Below, piece after piece: positions 1 to 9,390 of a stretch of 64,000 nt of DNA. Positions within the stretch are counted from its first letter, which is position 1, and the number at the start of each line of letters is the position of its first letter. A model generated the notes under the pieces. That model saw only the letters and a program-made list of their open reading frames with translations, ran no database searches and was not told the DNA's origin. The stretch spans positions 137,519 through 201,518 of the forward strand of contig NZ_JODY01000015.1 of the NCBI RefSeq assembly GCF_000718015.1, written 5' to 3'. Made by a program: the position numbers and the translations under genes. This DNA comes from Streptomyces catenulae (GTDB lineage: Bacteria > Actinomycetota > Actinomycetes > Streptomycetales > Streptomycetaceae).

Positions 1-1
1 C

Positions 2-598
2 ACCACCCGCTACGACCGGGCCGCCCGCGCGCTGGAGGACGTCCGCCGGGAGATCGAGGCGGTGCTGGACGTCCGGCAGGACGCCGAGGCGCGGCTGATG
101 CGGCTGCGGGACGTCCTCTCGCGCGCCGAACGCACCCTGACCGAGGCGCGGCAGGCGCGCGGCGAGGTGCTGGCGAAGATCGCGTCGTGCGAGGTCCCGG
201 CGGTCAGCGGCCCGTCGACGGCGCTGCACGAACAGCTCGCGGCGGCCGCCGGTTTCCGGCGCCGCGCCCAGTGGCACCGCCTCTCGCCGCTGCTGGACCG
301 GCTGGAGGAGAGCGCCGAGGACGAACTGCTGCGCGCCCGGGAGTCGCTGACGGCGGTGACCGCGCCGCTCGCGGTCCGCGCCGAGCTGCGCGGCCGTCTC
401 GACGCGTACCGGGCGGAGCTGGCCCGGCGCGGTCTGGCGGGCGATCCGCTGCCGGGCGAGCGCTACGACGCGGCGCGGCGGCTGCTGTGGAGCGCGCCGT
501 GCGATCTGCGGGCGGCCGAGGCGGCGGTGGCGCGCTACCAGCGGGCGGCGGCGGAGGCGCTCGCCGGGGAGCGGCCGGGCCCCGGGGGCGGGGCGTGA
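2..598 (+). CDS. C-terminal part of a coiled-coil protein (5' end outside window)
   Basis: The frame is open from base 2 with no start of its own before the window edge, so the gene begins upstream; 198 residues are visible. The visible part is almost entirely Ala/Arg/Glu/Leu-rich heptad-like helix with no catalytic motif, and ends in a short Gly/Pro tail. It lies just upstream of a PP2C phosphatase and an FHA protein on the same strand, so it may belong to a phospho-signalling set, but this is inference from position. An internal GTG at 62 could be mistaken for the start; the frame upstream of it has the same composition. I do not recognise the family. Confidence 0.7.
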   Translation, partial: TTRYDRAARALEDVRREIEAVLDVRQDAEARLMRLRDVLSRAERTLTEARQARGEVLAKIASCEVPAVSGPSTALHEQLAAAAGFRRRAQWHRLSPLLDRLEESAEDELLRARESLTAVTAPLAVRAELRGRLDAYRAELARRGLAGDPLPGERYDAARRLLWSAPCDLRAAEAAVARYQRAAAEALAGERPGPGGGA

Positions 599-887
599 GC
601 GGGCCCGCGGCCGAACGCACCGGTCCGCCCGCCGACTTCGGGTGGGGCGGACCGCACCGGGAGGATCCGGCCGCCGGAGGCGACCGGAGTACGGAACCTC
701 GCCGCGGACTGGGTACTCTCCGGGGGCCACGGTGCCCGTCCGGCCTGCGGACCGGGCCGTGCGGTGCCGCCGGTGCCGCCGCACGGCCGGCGGCGGCACC
801 GACCGCGCGGCAGGGCGCGGCGTGGCGAGACAAGGATCGAGCTGGTGGAGCGGGCCGACCGTTTCCGCCCCGGGACGTGGGTGTGAC

Positions 888-2024
888 ATGGGTGTGACTG
901 GGCCGTCCAGGTGTCCGAGCTGCGGCGAGCCGCCGGAGGAGGAGGGCGCGGGCTGCGGACGCTGCGGCGCCGGGGTTCCGGCGCCGCCCGACCCGCAGAC
1001 CCGGGTCCCCGAGGCGCCGACCGGGGAGGCGGCCGGGCGGCAACCGGCCACCGACCCGCGGGTCGCCGGGTACGAGGCGGTCGCCGACGCCGCCGAGCAG
1101 ACGCCGGTGCGCGGTACCCGCCGGTGCGTGCTGTGCGGTGCGGGCGGGGTGGACGCGGCCGGGCGCTGCCCCCGCTGCGGACAGGCCCAGCCGCGCGAAC
1201 GCGACCACATGGAGCGGGAGTTGGAGGGCGTCGGCGCGGTCAGCGACCTCGGCCGCCGCCACCACCGCAACGAGGACTTCTTCACGGTGTCGGCGACCGC
1301 CCTCCAGGACGGTTCGCCCGCCGTGGTCGCCGTCGTCTGCGACGGGGTCTCCTCCGCGACCCGGCCGGACGAGGCGTCGGCCGCGGCGTGCGAGGCGGCG
1401 TGCGAGTCGCTGCTGGAGTCGCTGCCGCGCGGCGTCCACGCCCAGCGGGCGATGCATGACGCGGTGGTCACGGCGGCGACGGCGGTCAACGACCTCGCCG
1501 GGCCGGACGACCCGCAGGAGCCGCGCCGGGAGAACGCCCCGGCCTGCACCTTCGTCGGCGCGGTGGTCGGCGGCGGGCTGCTGACCGTCGGCTGGGTCGG
1601 CGACAGCCGTGCCTACTGGGTACCCGACGACCGCGGCGTCCCGCCGACCCGGCTGACCGAGGACGACTCGTGGGCCGCGCAGATGATCGCGGGCAATCTG
1701 ATGTCCGAGGCGGAGGCGATGGCGGACGAGCGGGCGCACGCCATCACCGGCTGGCTGGGCGCGGACGCCTACGAGGTCGAGCCGCACACCCGGCACTTCC
1801 AGCCGGACGGTCCGGGCGTCGTGGTGGTCTGCACGGACGGGCTGTGGAACTACGCGGAGTCGGCCGAGCAGATGGCCGCGGTGCTGCCCGCCGACGCGCA
1901 CGCCCGGCCACTGGAGAGCGCCCGGACGCTGGTGACGCACGCGCTGGACGGCGGCGGGCACGACAACGTCACGGTCGCGGTGGTGCCGTTCCCGGCACCG
2001 GCGGGGCACGCGGCGACCGCCTGA
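888..2024 (+). CDS. PP2C-type Ser/Thr protein phosphatase with N-terminal zinc ribbons
   Basis: A 378-residue metal-dependent protein phosphatase expected to remove phosphate from Ser/Thr of proteins targeted by Hanks-type kinases. Two zinc-ribbon-like Cys pairs lie at C9/C12/C23/C26 and around residues 80-97. The PP2C core follows: RNEDFF near 127, VVCDGVSS near 150 (metal-binding Asp), VGDSRAYW near 240, VCTDGLWNY near 314 and GHDNVTVAVV near 357. The open frame extends back to 642, but that part is low-complexity Arg/Gly sequence; the ATG at 888 starts directly before the first Cys motif and is preferred. The next gene on the strand is an FHA protein, which would bind phosphothreonine, so the two probably act in one signalling route. 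Confidence 0.9.
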   Translation: MGVTGPSRCPSCGEPPEEEGAGCGRCGAGVPAPPDPQTRVPEAPTGEAAGRQPATDPRVAGYEAVADAAEQTPVRGTRRCVLCGAGGVDAAGRCPRCGQAQPRERDHMERELEGVGAVSDLGRRHHRNEDFFTVSATALQDGSPAVVAVVCDGVSSATRPDEASAAACEAACESLLESLPRGVHAQRAMHDAVVTAATAVNDLAGPDDPQEPRRENAPACTFVGAVVGGGLLTVGWVGDSRAYWVPDDRGVPPTRLTEDDSWAAQMIAGNLMSEAEAMADERAHAITGWLGADAYEVEPHTRHFQPDGPGVVVVCTDGLWNYAESAEQMAAVLPADAHARPLESARTLVTHALDGGGHDNVTVAVVPFPAPAGHAATA

Positions 2025-2364
2025 GCCGACCGTCCGGTGCCGGTCCGGCGAAACGTTGCGGACACCCGTGGGTGGGACGTACGGATTCGTCGGATCGGCA
2101 CCGTTTCGGGTGGCGCGTGACGCACTCCACACCCCGGGGCGGGCGGGACCCGCGACGCCCGGTGGGGCCCCGGTGACGGGCGCTCCCCGCTCCGAGGCGG
2201 GCGGCGGTGGCGAGGTGGCGAACGGTACTGTGCGACGGGGCGGCGGCTCCGGCACGCACGGGGCGCACCCGCCGCGGCCGTGAGACGGTCCACCCCACGC
2301 CATGTCAGACAGCGAGAGCACCGGCCGTGAGCGCCGGAGACGGTACGGAGGGGGAAGAACCGAC
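2025..2364 (+). other. Intergenic stretch between phosphatase and FHA genes
   Basis: No credible gene is seen here. The only ORFs are Gly/Arg/Pro-rich shadows. It probably carries the promoter and leader of the FHA gene, whose ribosome-binding site (GGAGGGGGAAG) lies just before the ATG at 2365. I see no clear terminator hairpin. Confidence 0.4.
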
Positions 2365-4407
2365 ATGCCTACCTGCCCGAACGGACACCAGTCGGTGGCC
2401 GAGGACTGGTGTGAGGTGTGCGGCCGGCCGATGGCGGGCGCCGTCCCCCCGCCGCCCTCCCTGCCCGCCGGCTTCCTCAACACCCCGGCCGCCGGAACCC
2501 CCGGCCCGCCGCCGCCCCCCGGCCAGGGCTTCCCGCCCCCGCCCGGCGGCACCCAGGGCGGTCCGGGCCCGCAGGACGGCCAGGGCTTCCCGCCGCCACA
2601 GGACGCTCCCGGCTTCCCGCCCCCGGGTCAGACCGGTCCGCCGCCGGGCGCGCCCGGCGGCCCGCCGCCCGGCCAGGTGCCGCCGCCTCCCGGCGCGCCC
2701 ACCGGGCCTCCCCCGGGTCAGATGCCGCCGCCTCCGGGCGGCCCCCAGGGCGGTGGCTACGGTTTTCCGCCCCCGCAGGACGGCCCGCCGCAGGGCGGCT
2801 ACGGCTTCCCGCCGCCCGCCGCGCCCCAGGGCGGCCCCCAGGGTGGCCCCGGCTTCCCGCCCCCGCCCGGCCCGCAGGGCGGTCCGGGTTTCCCGCCGCC
2901 GCCCGGCCCGCAGGACGCTCCCGGCTTCCCGCCGCCGCCCGGCCCGCAGGGCGGTCCGGGTTTCCCGCCGCCGCCCGGCGGCCCCCATGACGCCCCCGGT
3001 TTCCCGCCCCCGCCCGGTGGTAACCAGGACGCTCCCGGTTTCCCCCCGCCACCCGGTGGTACCCAGGGTGGCCAGGTGCCGCCGCCCCCGGGTGCGCCGA
3101 CCGGCCCGCCCCCGGGCCAGACCCCGCCGCCTCCGGGTGGCTACGGCTTCCCGCCCCCGCAGGACGGTCCCCCGCAGGGCGGCTACGGCTTCCCGCCGCC
3201 CGCCGCACCGCAGGGCGGCCCCGGATTTCCGCCGCCGCCCGGCGGCCCGCAGGACGCTCCCGGCTTCCCGCCCCCGCCCGGCGGCCCGCAGGACGCTCCC
3301 GGCTTCCCGCCGCCGCCCGGCGGTAGCCAGGGCGGTCAGGGCTTCCCGCCGCCTCCGGGTGCGCCCGGTCCCGGTGGTCCCCAGGGTGGCTACGGTTTCC
3401 CGCCCCCGCCGGGTCCCGGTCCGCAGGGCGGTCCCGGGCAGCCGCAGGGCGGTCCCGGTTTTCCGCCCGCGCCCGGTGGCGAGCAGCAGGGTGCGCCCGA
3501 GGCGTGCCCGCAGTGCGGTACGCCGCGGGCCGCGGGTGCGCCCGCCTGTGAGGAGTGCCGTTTCTCCTTCGCCGGGCAGGCGCCCGCCTCGTTCGCCCCG
3601 CCCGTCGGCGCCGGTCAGCCCGGCCCGCCCCAGGGCGGCTACGGCTTCCCGCCCGCGCCGGGCCCCGGCCCGCAGGACGGTTACGGCTTCCCGCCGCCGC
3701 AGCAGGGTCCGCCGCCCGGTATCCCCGGGCCCGGCGGTCGGCCGGGGGCGCCCGGTCAGCCCGCGCCGCAGCAGCCCGGGGACGACTGGCCGCTGAGCCC
3801 GCCGGACGCCCAGGGTGCGCCGCCCGCGCCCCCGGCGCCGTTCGGCCAGCAGCCGCCCGGCGCCCCGCAGGGCCCGGTGCCGCCGCAGCAGCCCGGTCCG
3901 TACGACCCGCAGCAGCCGCCGCCCCCGCCGGGCGAGCAGCAGTGGGGCGGCGGTCCGGCGCAGGCTCCGGAGGCGCCGCAGGCCGCGGCGCCGGTCGTCG
4001 GGGACGGCTGGGTCGTCGCCATCGCACCGGACCGTGAGTACTTCGCCGCGATGATGGAGCGCAGCGGCCCGGAGGCGGCGGGGCTCAACCTCCCGTCGTA
4101 CGGCCCCGAGCAGCAGTTGCCGCTGGCCGGTGGGCAGATCGCGATCGGGCGGCGGCGCAACAGCACCGGTGAGTCGCCCGACGTCGACCTGGGCCGTTCG
4201 CCGGAGGACCCGGGCGTCTCGCACCAGCACGCGCTGCTGGTGCAGCAGCCGGACGGCAGCTGGGCCGTGGTGGACCAGAACTCCACCAACGGCACCACGC
4301 TCAACCTCGCCGAGGAGCCGATCCAGCCGTACGTCCCCGTCGCGCTGCACGAGGGCGACCGGGTGCACGTCGGCGCGTGGACGACGCTGACCGTCCGCCG
4401 CGGCTGA
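2365..4407 (+). CDS. FHA-domain protein with zinc ribbons and a long Pro/Gly repeat linker
   Basis: A 680-residue adaptor-like protein. It opens with a zinc ribbon (CPNGH..WCEVCGRPM), followed by about 350 residues built of imperfect repeats of the type GFPPPPGGPQ/DAP. A second zinc ribbon (CPQC..CEEC) sits near 380-398, then more Pro/Gln-rich sequence. A C-terminal FHA domain occupies roughly residues 583-680 with GRR, SHQHALL and NSTNGT motifs; these are the phosphothreonine-binding signature loops. The frame is open from 2302, but the ATG at 2365 has a strong GGAGGGGGAAG site and starts exactly at the zinc ribbon. Its partner is likely a kinase substrate dephosphorylated by the upstream PP2C enzyme. 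Repeat number may vary among strains. Confidence 0.85.
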   Translation: MPTCPNGHQSVAEDWCEVCGRPMAGAVPPPPSLPAGFLNTPAAGTPGPPPPPGQGFPPPPGGTQGGPGPQDGQGFPPPQDAPGFPPPGQTGPPPGAPGGPPPGQVPPPPGAPTGPPPGQMPPPPGGPQGGGYGFPPPQDGPPQGGYGFPPPAAPQGGPQGGPGFPPPPGPQGGPGFPPPPGPQDAPGFPPPPGPQGGPGFPPPPGGPHDAPGFPPPPGGNQDAPGFPPPPGGTQGGQVPPPPGAPTGPPPGQTPPPPGGYGFPPPQDGPPQGGYGFPPPAAPQGGPGFPPPPGGPQDAPGFPPPPGGPQDAPGFPPPPGGSQGGQGFPPPPGAPGPGGPQGGYGFPPPPGPGPQGGPGQPQGGPGFPPAPGGEQQGAPEACPQCGTPRAAGAPACEECRFSFAGQAPASFAPPVGAGQPGPPQGGYGFPPAPGPGPQDGYGFPPPQQGPPPGIPGPGGRPGAPGQPAPQQPGDDWPLSPPDAQGAPPAPPAPFGQQPPGAPQGPVPPQQPGPYDPQQPPPPPGEQQWGGGPAQAPEAPQAAAPVVGDGWVVAIAPDREYFAAMMERSGPEAAGLNLPSYGPEQQLPLAGGQIAIGRRRNSTGESPDVDLGRSPEDPGVSHQHALLVQQPDGSWAVVDQNSTNGTTLNLAEEPIQPYVPVALHEGDRVHVGAWTTLTVRRG

Positions 4408-4444
4408 GGCCCAAGGACCGGAGAACGGGGCGTGACCTGCGCGG

Positions 4445-5479
4445 TCACGCCCCGTTCGGGTATCCGCCCAGCTCCCAGGCGTACGGGCCGGACGGGTCGT
4501 CGAGCCAGAACCACTGGCGGTCGCCCTCGACCGTCACGCCGTACCGCTCCCGCCGTGGCCGCCGCTCCCGCCGCCACAGCACGTACGCCTCCTGCGGCAG
4601 CAGCCCGACCGCGCCGATGCCCAGCAGGAAGCGGAACCGGTCGTCGCCCAGCGCCTGGCGCGGCCGGCCCAGCCCCACCGCGTCCGCCTCGTACTCCCCG
4701 TCGGCACCGGCCGCCGGGCCCGGGGTGCGCAGCGGGACGAAGTACACCGGGAGCGGCAGGAAGCGGCCCTCGGCGCGGCCGTCGGGGGCGACCCGCAGCT
4801 TCAGCAGGCCGGTGCCGAGCGGCGCGAGGATCACCGCGTCCGCCGCGCACTGCCGGGGCCAGGCGGTCGGCACCGCGCCCAGGGAGCAGGTCGCGAGGAT
4901 CCGGTCGAAGGGGGCGCGCGAAGGGCAGCCGAGCGCCCCGTCGCCGGTCACCACGGTCGGCCGGTACCCGGCGGCCGCCAGCCGTTCCCGGGCCGCCGCG
5001 GTGATCTCCTCCTCCAGGTCCACGGTGGTCACCGCGGCGCCGCCCAGCCGGTGGGTGAGGAGGGCCGCGTTGTAGCCGCTGCCGGTGCCGACCTCCAGGA
5101 CCCGGCAGCCGTCGGTGACGTCCAGCGCCTCCAGCATCCGCGCCATCAGCGACGGCTGGCTGCTGGACGACACCAGCCGCCCCGCGTCGTCGACGCGGAG
5201 CGCCAGCGGCACGTCCCGGTAGACGCCGCGCAGCCAGGCGGCCCGGCGCAGCGGATCGGCGTCGTCGCCCGCCAGCCGTTCGTGGCCGCCCGGGACGCTG
5301 TCGTGGAAGACCGGGACGAACGCCTCCCGCGGCACCGCGTCGAACGCCGCCCGCCAGCGCGGATCGCGCAGCCCGCCGCCGCGGGCGATGCCGCGCACCA
5401 GCCGCCCGCGCGCCGCGGCCGCCGCCGCGGGTCCGGCGGGGTCGCCGTCGCGTTCCGGGTCCATGCCTCCACTGTCCAC
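4445..5479 (-). CDS. SAM-dependent methyltransferase, protein-L-isoaspartate methyltransferase-like
   Basis: A 344-residue class I methyltransferase resembling the PCMT family. Motif I (VLEVGTGSGYNAALLT) sits near residue 125, followed by an acidic motif II (TVDLEEEI), a DRILATCSLGAVPTAW segment and an APLGTG post-motif, as in PCMT-type proteins. An N-terminal stretch (PREAFVP) also fits that family. The C-terminal ~120 residues are not typical of the short PCMT enzyme, so the substrate may be another protein or peptide. Start: GTG at 5479 lacks a clear ribosome site, while an ATG at 5464 has GGAGG only one base upstream. It is transcribed divergently from the globin gene with a 47-bp shared region. 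Confidence 0.75.
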   Translation of the reverse strand: MDSGGMDPERDGDPAGPAAAAAARGRLVRGIARGGGLRDPRWRAAFDAVPREAFVPVFHDSVPGGHERLAGDDADPLRRAAWLRGVYRDVPLALRVDDAGRLVSSSSQPSLMARMLEALDVTDGCRVLEVGTGSGYNAALLTHRLGGAAVTTVDLEEEITAAARERLAAAGYRPTVVTGDGALGCPSRAPFDRILATCSLGAVPTAWPRQCAADAVILAPLGTGLLKLRVAPDGRAEGRFLPLPVYFVPLRTPGPAAGADGEYEADAVGLGRPRQALGDDRFRFLLGIGAVGLLPQEAYVLWRRERRPRRERYGVTVEGDRQWFWLDDPSGPYAWELGGYPNGA

Positions 5480-5526
5480 CCCGTGACCCGGCCCGCGCCG
5501 GTCGGCGTGTCTGACACCATGGACGG

Positions 5527-5931
5527 GTGACTGACGACCCGCGCACCACCGATCCGGAGCTGACCTTCTACGACCAGGTCGGCGGCGAGGAGACCTTCCG
5601 CCGTCTGGTGCGCCGCTTCTACGAGGGCGTGGCCGGCGACCCGCTGCTGCGGCCGATGTACCCCGAGGAGGACCTCGGTCCGGCCGAGGAGCGGATGACG
5701 CTCTTCCTGATGCAGTACTGGGGCGGGCCGCGCACCTACAGCGAGAACCGCGGCCATCCGCGGCTGCGGATGCGGCATTCGCCGTTCACCGTGGACCGCG
5801 CCGCGCACGACGCCTGGCTGCGGCTGATGCGGGACGCGGTGGACTCCCTGGAGCTGTCCGAGGAGCACGCCGCTCAGCTGTGGAACTACTTCACGTACGC
5901 CGCCGCCACGATGATCAACTCCCCGGGCTGA
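5527..5931 (+). CDS. glbO: Group II truncated haemoglobin
   Basis: A 134-residue globin of the truncated (2/2) class, cytosolic, binding haem and O2 or NO-type ligands. The sequence shows FYDQVGG at the start of helix B, FY (Tyr32, the likely B10 ligand-stabilising Tyr), QYWGGP, the proximal His (H84) in RMRHSPF, and the conserved Trp in AHDAWLRLM, all typical of GlbO-like proteins. The GTG start at 5527 gives the usual length. Divergent from the methyltransferase gene upstream and followed by the ABC exporter operon, with no evident functional link. Confidence 0.88.
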   Translation: MTDDPRTTDPELTFYDQVGGEETFRRLVRRFYEGVAGDPLLRPMYPEEDLGPAEERMTLFLMQYWGGPRTYSENRGHPRLRMRHSPFTVDRAAHDAWLRLMRDAVDSLELSEEHAAQLWNYFTYAAATMINSPG

Positions 5932-6050
5932 GCGGCCCGGTGGCGTCGTACGTCACAATCCGGACACGTCCCGGCAGCTGACTGACGGTACGGGCCGCGC
6001 TCTGACAGCATCCGAACAGTGTTCGGTTGCTGAGCGGTGCAGGGGGACCC

Positions 6051-9000
6051 GTGTTCGGCTTCGTCATTCCGCGGCTGCGCGCACAGCGGCTACTGCCGGG
6101 TGCCGCGCTCGTCGCGGTGCTGCTGACCACGACGGTCCTGACCACCCTCACCGGCTACGCGGACGCCGTCGGCGACGCCGGACTCCGCCGGGCGCTGGCC
6201 ACCCGCGCCGCGCCCGCCGCCGCCCTCCGCGTCACCGCGCAACTGCCCGCCGACGCCACCGCCCCCGCCGACCGCGCGGTGCGCCGCGCCGCCGACCGGG
6301 CCTTCGGCGGGCTGCCCTACGGCGTCCGCACCCTGGTCCGCTCCGGCCCGTACGCGCTGCCCGGCGCCGGCCCACGCCGCGGCGCACTGCCCGGCGTCCG
6401 TCCGCGCCGCGGCGGTGACCCGGACCTCACCCAGCTCGCCGCCCTCGACACCTCCCGCCTCACCTTCACCGCGGGCACCCGGCCCGCGGCGCCCACCGGC
6501 GGCGGGCCGCTCCAGGTGGCGCTGCCGGAGGCGGCCGCCACCCGGCTGGGCCTCGCCCCGGGCCGCCGCCTCACCCTCACCGACCGGCTCTCCGGCCCCG
6601 ACCTGACCGTCGAGGTCACCGGCGTGTGGCGGCCCAAGGACCGCACCGACCCCTACTGGAAGCTCGACGAACTCGGCGGACGGGGCGTGCGCACCCTCGG
6701 GTTCACCACCTACGGGCCGCTGCTGACCGCCCCGGAGGCGTTCCGCGGCGGGCGGGTCGCCCAGGAGTCCGCCGGGTGGCTGGTCACCGGCGACTTCCGC
6801 ACCCTGACCGCGGGGCGGCTGGACGCGCTGACCGATGCCGCGCGCCCGGCCGCCAAGGCGCTGATGGCCGATCCGGCGTTCGCCGGGCGCGCCACCGCGA
6901 GCACCGAACTCCCCGACACGCTGGGGGAGTTGCGGCGCGCGCTGCTCGTCAACCGCTCCGGTGTGCTGATCGTCGCCCTCCAGCTGATCCTGCTCGCCGG
7001 GGCGGCGCTGCTGCTGGTCGCCGGGGCGCTGAACGGCGAACGCGCCGCGGAGGGCGCCCTGTTGCGGGCCCGCGGCGGCGCCCGCCGCACGCTGGCCGCC
7101 GCCGCGCTCGCCGAGGCGCTGCTGCTCGCGCTGCCCGCCGCCGTCGCCGCCCCGCTCCTCGCCGTCCCGCTGCTGCGGCTCCTCGCCTCCGACGGGCTGC
7201 CGCTGGACACCGCGCCGACCGCCACCACCTGGGCCACCGGCGCCGCCGTCGCGCTGGGCTGCGCCCTCACCCTGGCGGCGCCCGCCCTGCGCACCGGGGC
7301 GGCGCGGCCGGGCCGCCGCCGGTTCGCCGCACCGCCCGGGGCGCTGCGCGCCGGGGCCGACCTGGGACTCCTCGTCCTCGCCGCGGTCGCCTTCGTCCAA
7401 CTGCGGCAGCACTCCGCGGACGGCGGCGGGGTGCTGACCGAGGACGCCGCCGGGCGGCCGGTCATCGATCCGGTGCCGGTCGCGGCGCCCGCGCTGGCGC
7501 TGCTGGCGGGCGCGGTGGTGACGCTGCGGCTGCTGCCGCTCGCCGCCCGCCTCGCCGAACGCGCCGCGGCCGCCGGGCGGGGGCTGGGCGCGGCGCTCGC
7601 CGCCTGGCAGATCGGCCGCCGCACCACCGGCGCCACCGGTCCGGTGCTGCTGCTCGTCCTCGCCACCGCGCTGGGCATGCTCGCCGTCGGCCAGCGCGCC
7701 TCCTGGGACCGCTCCCAGGACGACCAGGCCGACCACCGCGCGGGCTCGGCCGTCCGCGTCCTGGCGGGCCGCGCCCCGCAGTTCGGCGCGGGCGGCGCGC
7801 TGGCGGCCACCCCGGGCGTGGCGGCGGCGCTGCCCGCCGGGCAGGCCACGCTGAACCTCTCCGACGGCCACAGCACCACCCTCCTCGCCCTCGACACCCG
7901 CGCCGCCACCGGCGCCCTGCTGCTCCGCGGCGACCTCGTCGGCGGCTCCGCCGACACCCCGCCGGGCCGCGCCGCCGACCCCGTGCTCCGCGCCCTCGCA
8001 CCCCCGCCCGGCGCCCCCGGTGTGGCCGTGCCGGAGCGCACCGCCCGGCTGCGCCTGACCGTCACCCTCCGCTCGCTGCGCACCCTCAGCGCCGCACCCG
8101 GCGCCCCGGCGCACGACACCGGCCCGGTCCCCGCCGACCTCGCCGTCCAACTGACCGACGGCCACGGCGCGCCGTACCCGCTGGCTCTGGGCCGCGTCCC
8201 CGCCGACGGGCGGCCGCACACCCTCACCGCCGACCTCGCCGCCGCGGCCGGATCCGGCGGCCGACCCGTCGGGCCGCTGCGGCTGACCGGGCTCACCACC
8301 ACCACGGCCCAGCCGCCGGTCGCCCACCGCCAGCGGCTCACCCTCACCGCCGCCCGCGCCGACCTCCCCGACGGCACCCACCACACCCTGCGCCCGCCCC
8401 GCGGACCGGCCTGGACCGGCGCCCTCGGCACCAAGAGCACCTACGCCGACCAGGACTTCGGCCCCCGCACCGGCGCCACCGCCGTCCCACCGGGCGCGCT
8501 CGCCGCCCAGACCTACGACACCGGCGCCCGGCCCGCCGACGGCTACGGCGCCGCCGTCACCACCGTCCGCACCCTCGCCGCCCACCCCCGGCGCGGCCCG
8601 CTGCCCGCCGTCGCCACCGACGCCTATCTCCGCGCCAGCGGCTCGAAGACCGGCGCGACGGTCGACATCACCGTCAACGGGCAGCCGCTGCGGGCCCGTA
8701 TCGTCCGCGCCGTACGGGCGCTGCCCGGGCCCGCCGACCGGCCCGCCGACGGCGCCGGGCTCCTCGTCGACTACGCCGCCGTCAACGAGGCGCTCGCCGA
8801 CCACGACGCGGCGCCGCTGCCCGCGACCGAGTGGTGGATCCGGCCCGCGGGCGGCGACGCGGCGCGGGCCGCCGCCGCGCTGCGCGGGCGCGGCGACACC
8901 GAGCCCGGGCAGGTCCTGGTCCGCGACGAGATTGCCGCCGCGCTCCACGGCGACCCGCTGGGCCGCGGCCCGCGGGCGGCGCTCGCCGCGGCCACGGTCG

Positions 9001-9389
9001 TCGCGGTCGCGCTGGCCGCGGCGGGCTTCGCGGTCGGCTGCGCCGCCGCGCTGCGCGCCCGCGCCGCGGAGTTCGCCGTACTGCGCGCCCTGGGCACGTC
9101 CCGGCGCCGCCGGGCCCGCGCGGTCGTCGCCGAACAGGGCCTGCTGATCGCCGCGGCCACCGCCGTCGGCGCGGCCCTCGGCGCCCTGCTGACGCACGCC
9201 GTCGTCCCGCTGATCGTGCTGACCGAACACGCCGACCGGCCCGTCCCGCCGGTCCTGGTGGAGCTGCCGGGCGGACAGGTCGCGCTGCTGATCGCCGCGG
9301 TCGTCGCGGTGCCGCTGCTGACCACCGCCGCGGTGGCCGTGCGGCGCGGCGACACCGTCCGGGACCTGCGCGTCCGGGGAGGCGTCTGA
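6051..9389 (+). CDS. Large FtsX/MacB-type ABC transporter permease
   Basis: A 1112-residue membrane protein with the double FtsX-like architecture. An N-terminal membrane segment (about residues 8-30) is followed by a ~270-residue extracytoplasmic region, a cluster of membrane helices, a second large exposed region, and three helices at the C-terminus. The final block (EFAVLRALGTSRRRRARAVV before the last helices) is a typical FtsX-permease signature. The frame is open from a TTG at 6027, but the GTG at 6051 has AGGGGGACC just upstream and begins at the hydrophobic start. It heads a three-gene operon with a second permease one base downstream and an ATPase; together they would form a lipid/peptide exporter or stress-sensing ABC system of unknown substrate. 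Confidence 0.85.
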   Translation: MFGFVIPRLRAQRLLPGAALVAVLLTTTVLTTLTGYADAVGDAGLRRALATRAAPAAALRVTAQLPADATAPADRAVRRAADRAFGGLPYGVRTLVRSGPYALPGAGPRRGALPGVRPRRGGDPDLTQLAALDTSRLTFTAGTRPAAPTGGGPLQVALPEAAATRLGLAPGRRLTLTDRLSGPDLTVEVTGVWRPKDRTDPYWKLDELGGRGVRTLGFTTYGPLLTAPEAFRGGRVAQESAGWLVTGDFRTLTAGRLDALTDAARPAAKALMADPAFAGRATASTELPDTLGELRRALLVNRSGVLIVALQLILLAGAALLLVAGALNGERAAEGALLRARGGARRTLAAAALAEALLLALPAAVAAPLLAVPLLRLLASDGLPLDTAPTATTWATGAAVALGCALTLAAPALRTGAARPGRRRFAAPPGALRAGADLGLLVLAAVAFVQLRQHSADGGGVLTEDAAGRPVIDPVPVAAPALALLAGAVVTLRLLPLAARLAERAAAAGRGLGAALAAWQIGRRTTGATGPVLLLVLATALGMLAVGQRASWDRSQDDQADHRAGSAVRVLAGRAPQFGAGGALAATPGVAAALPAGQATLNLSDGHSTTLLALDTRAATGALLLRGDLVGGSADTPPGRAADPVLRALAPPPGAPGVAVPERTARLRLTVTLRSLRTLSAAPGAPAHDTGPVPADLAVQLTDGHGAPYPLALGRVPADGRPHTLTADLAAAAGSGGRPVGPLRLTGLTTTTAQPPVAHRQRLTLTAARADLPDGTHHTLRPPRGPAWTGALGTKSTYADQDFGPRTGATAVPPGALAAQTYDTGARPADGYGAAVTTVRTLAAHPRRGPLPAVATDAYLRASGSKTGATVDITVNGQPLRARIVRAVRALPGPADRPADGAGLLVDYAAVNEALADHDAAPLPATEWWIRPAGGDAARAAAALRGRGDTEPGQVLVRDEIAAALHGDPLGRGPRAALAAATVVAVALAAAGFAVGCAAALRARAAEFAVLRALGTSRRRRARAVVAEQGLLIAAATAVGAALGALLTHAVVPLIVLTEHADRPVPPVLVELPGGQVALLIAAVVAVPLLTTAAVAVRRGDTVRDLRVRGGV

Positions 9390-9390
9390 C

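Noticed and set aside
642..887. N-terminal extension of the phosphatase frame
   Set aside because: Arg/Gly-rich, without conserved features; ATG 888 directly precedes the zinc ribbon.
2305..4368. 687-codon minus-strand ORF opposite the FHA gene
   Set aside because: Arg/Gly/Leu low-complexity shadow of the Pro/Gly repeat region; the plus frame has zinc ribbons and an FHA domain.
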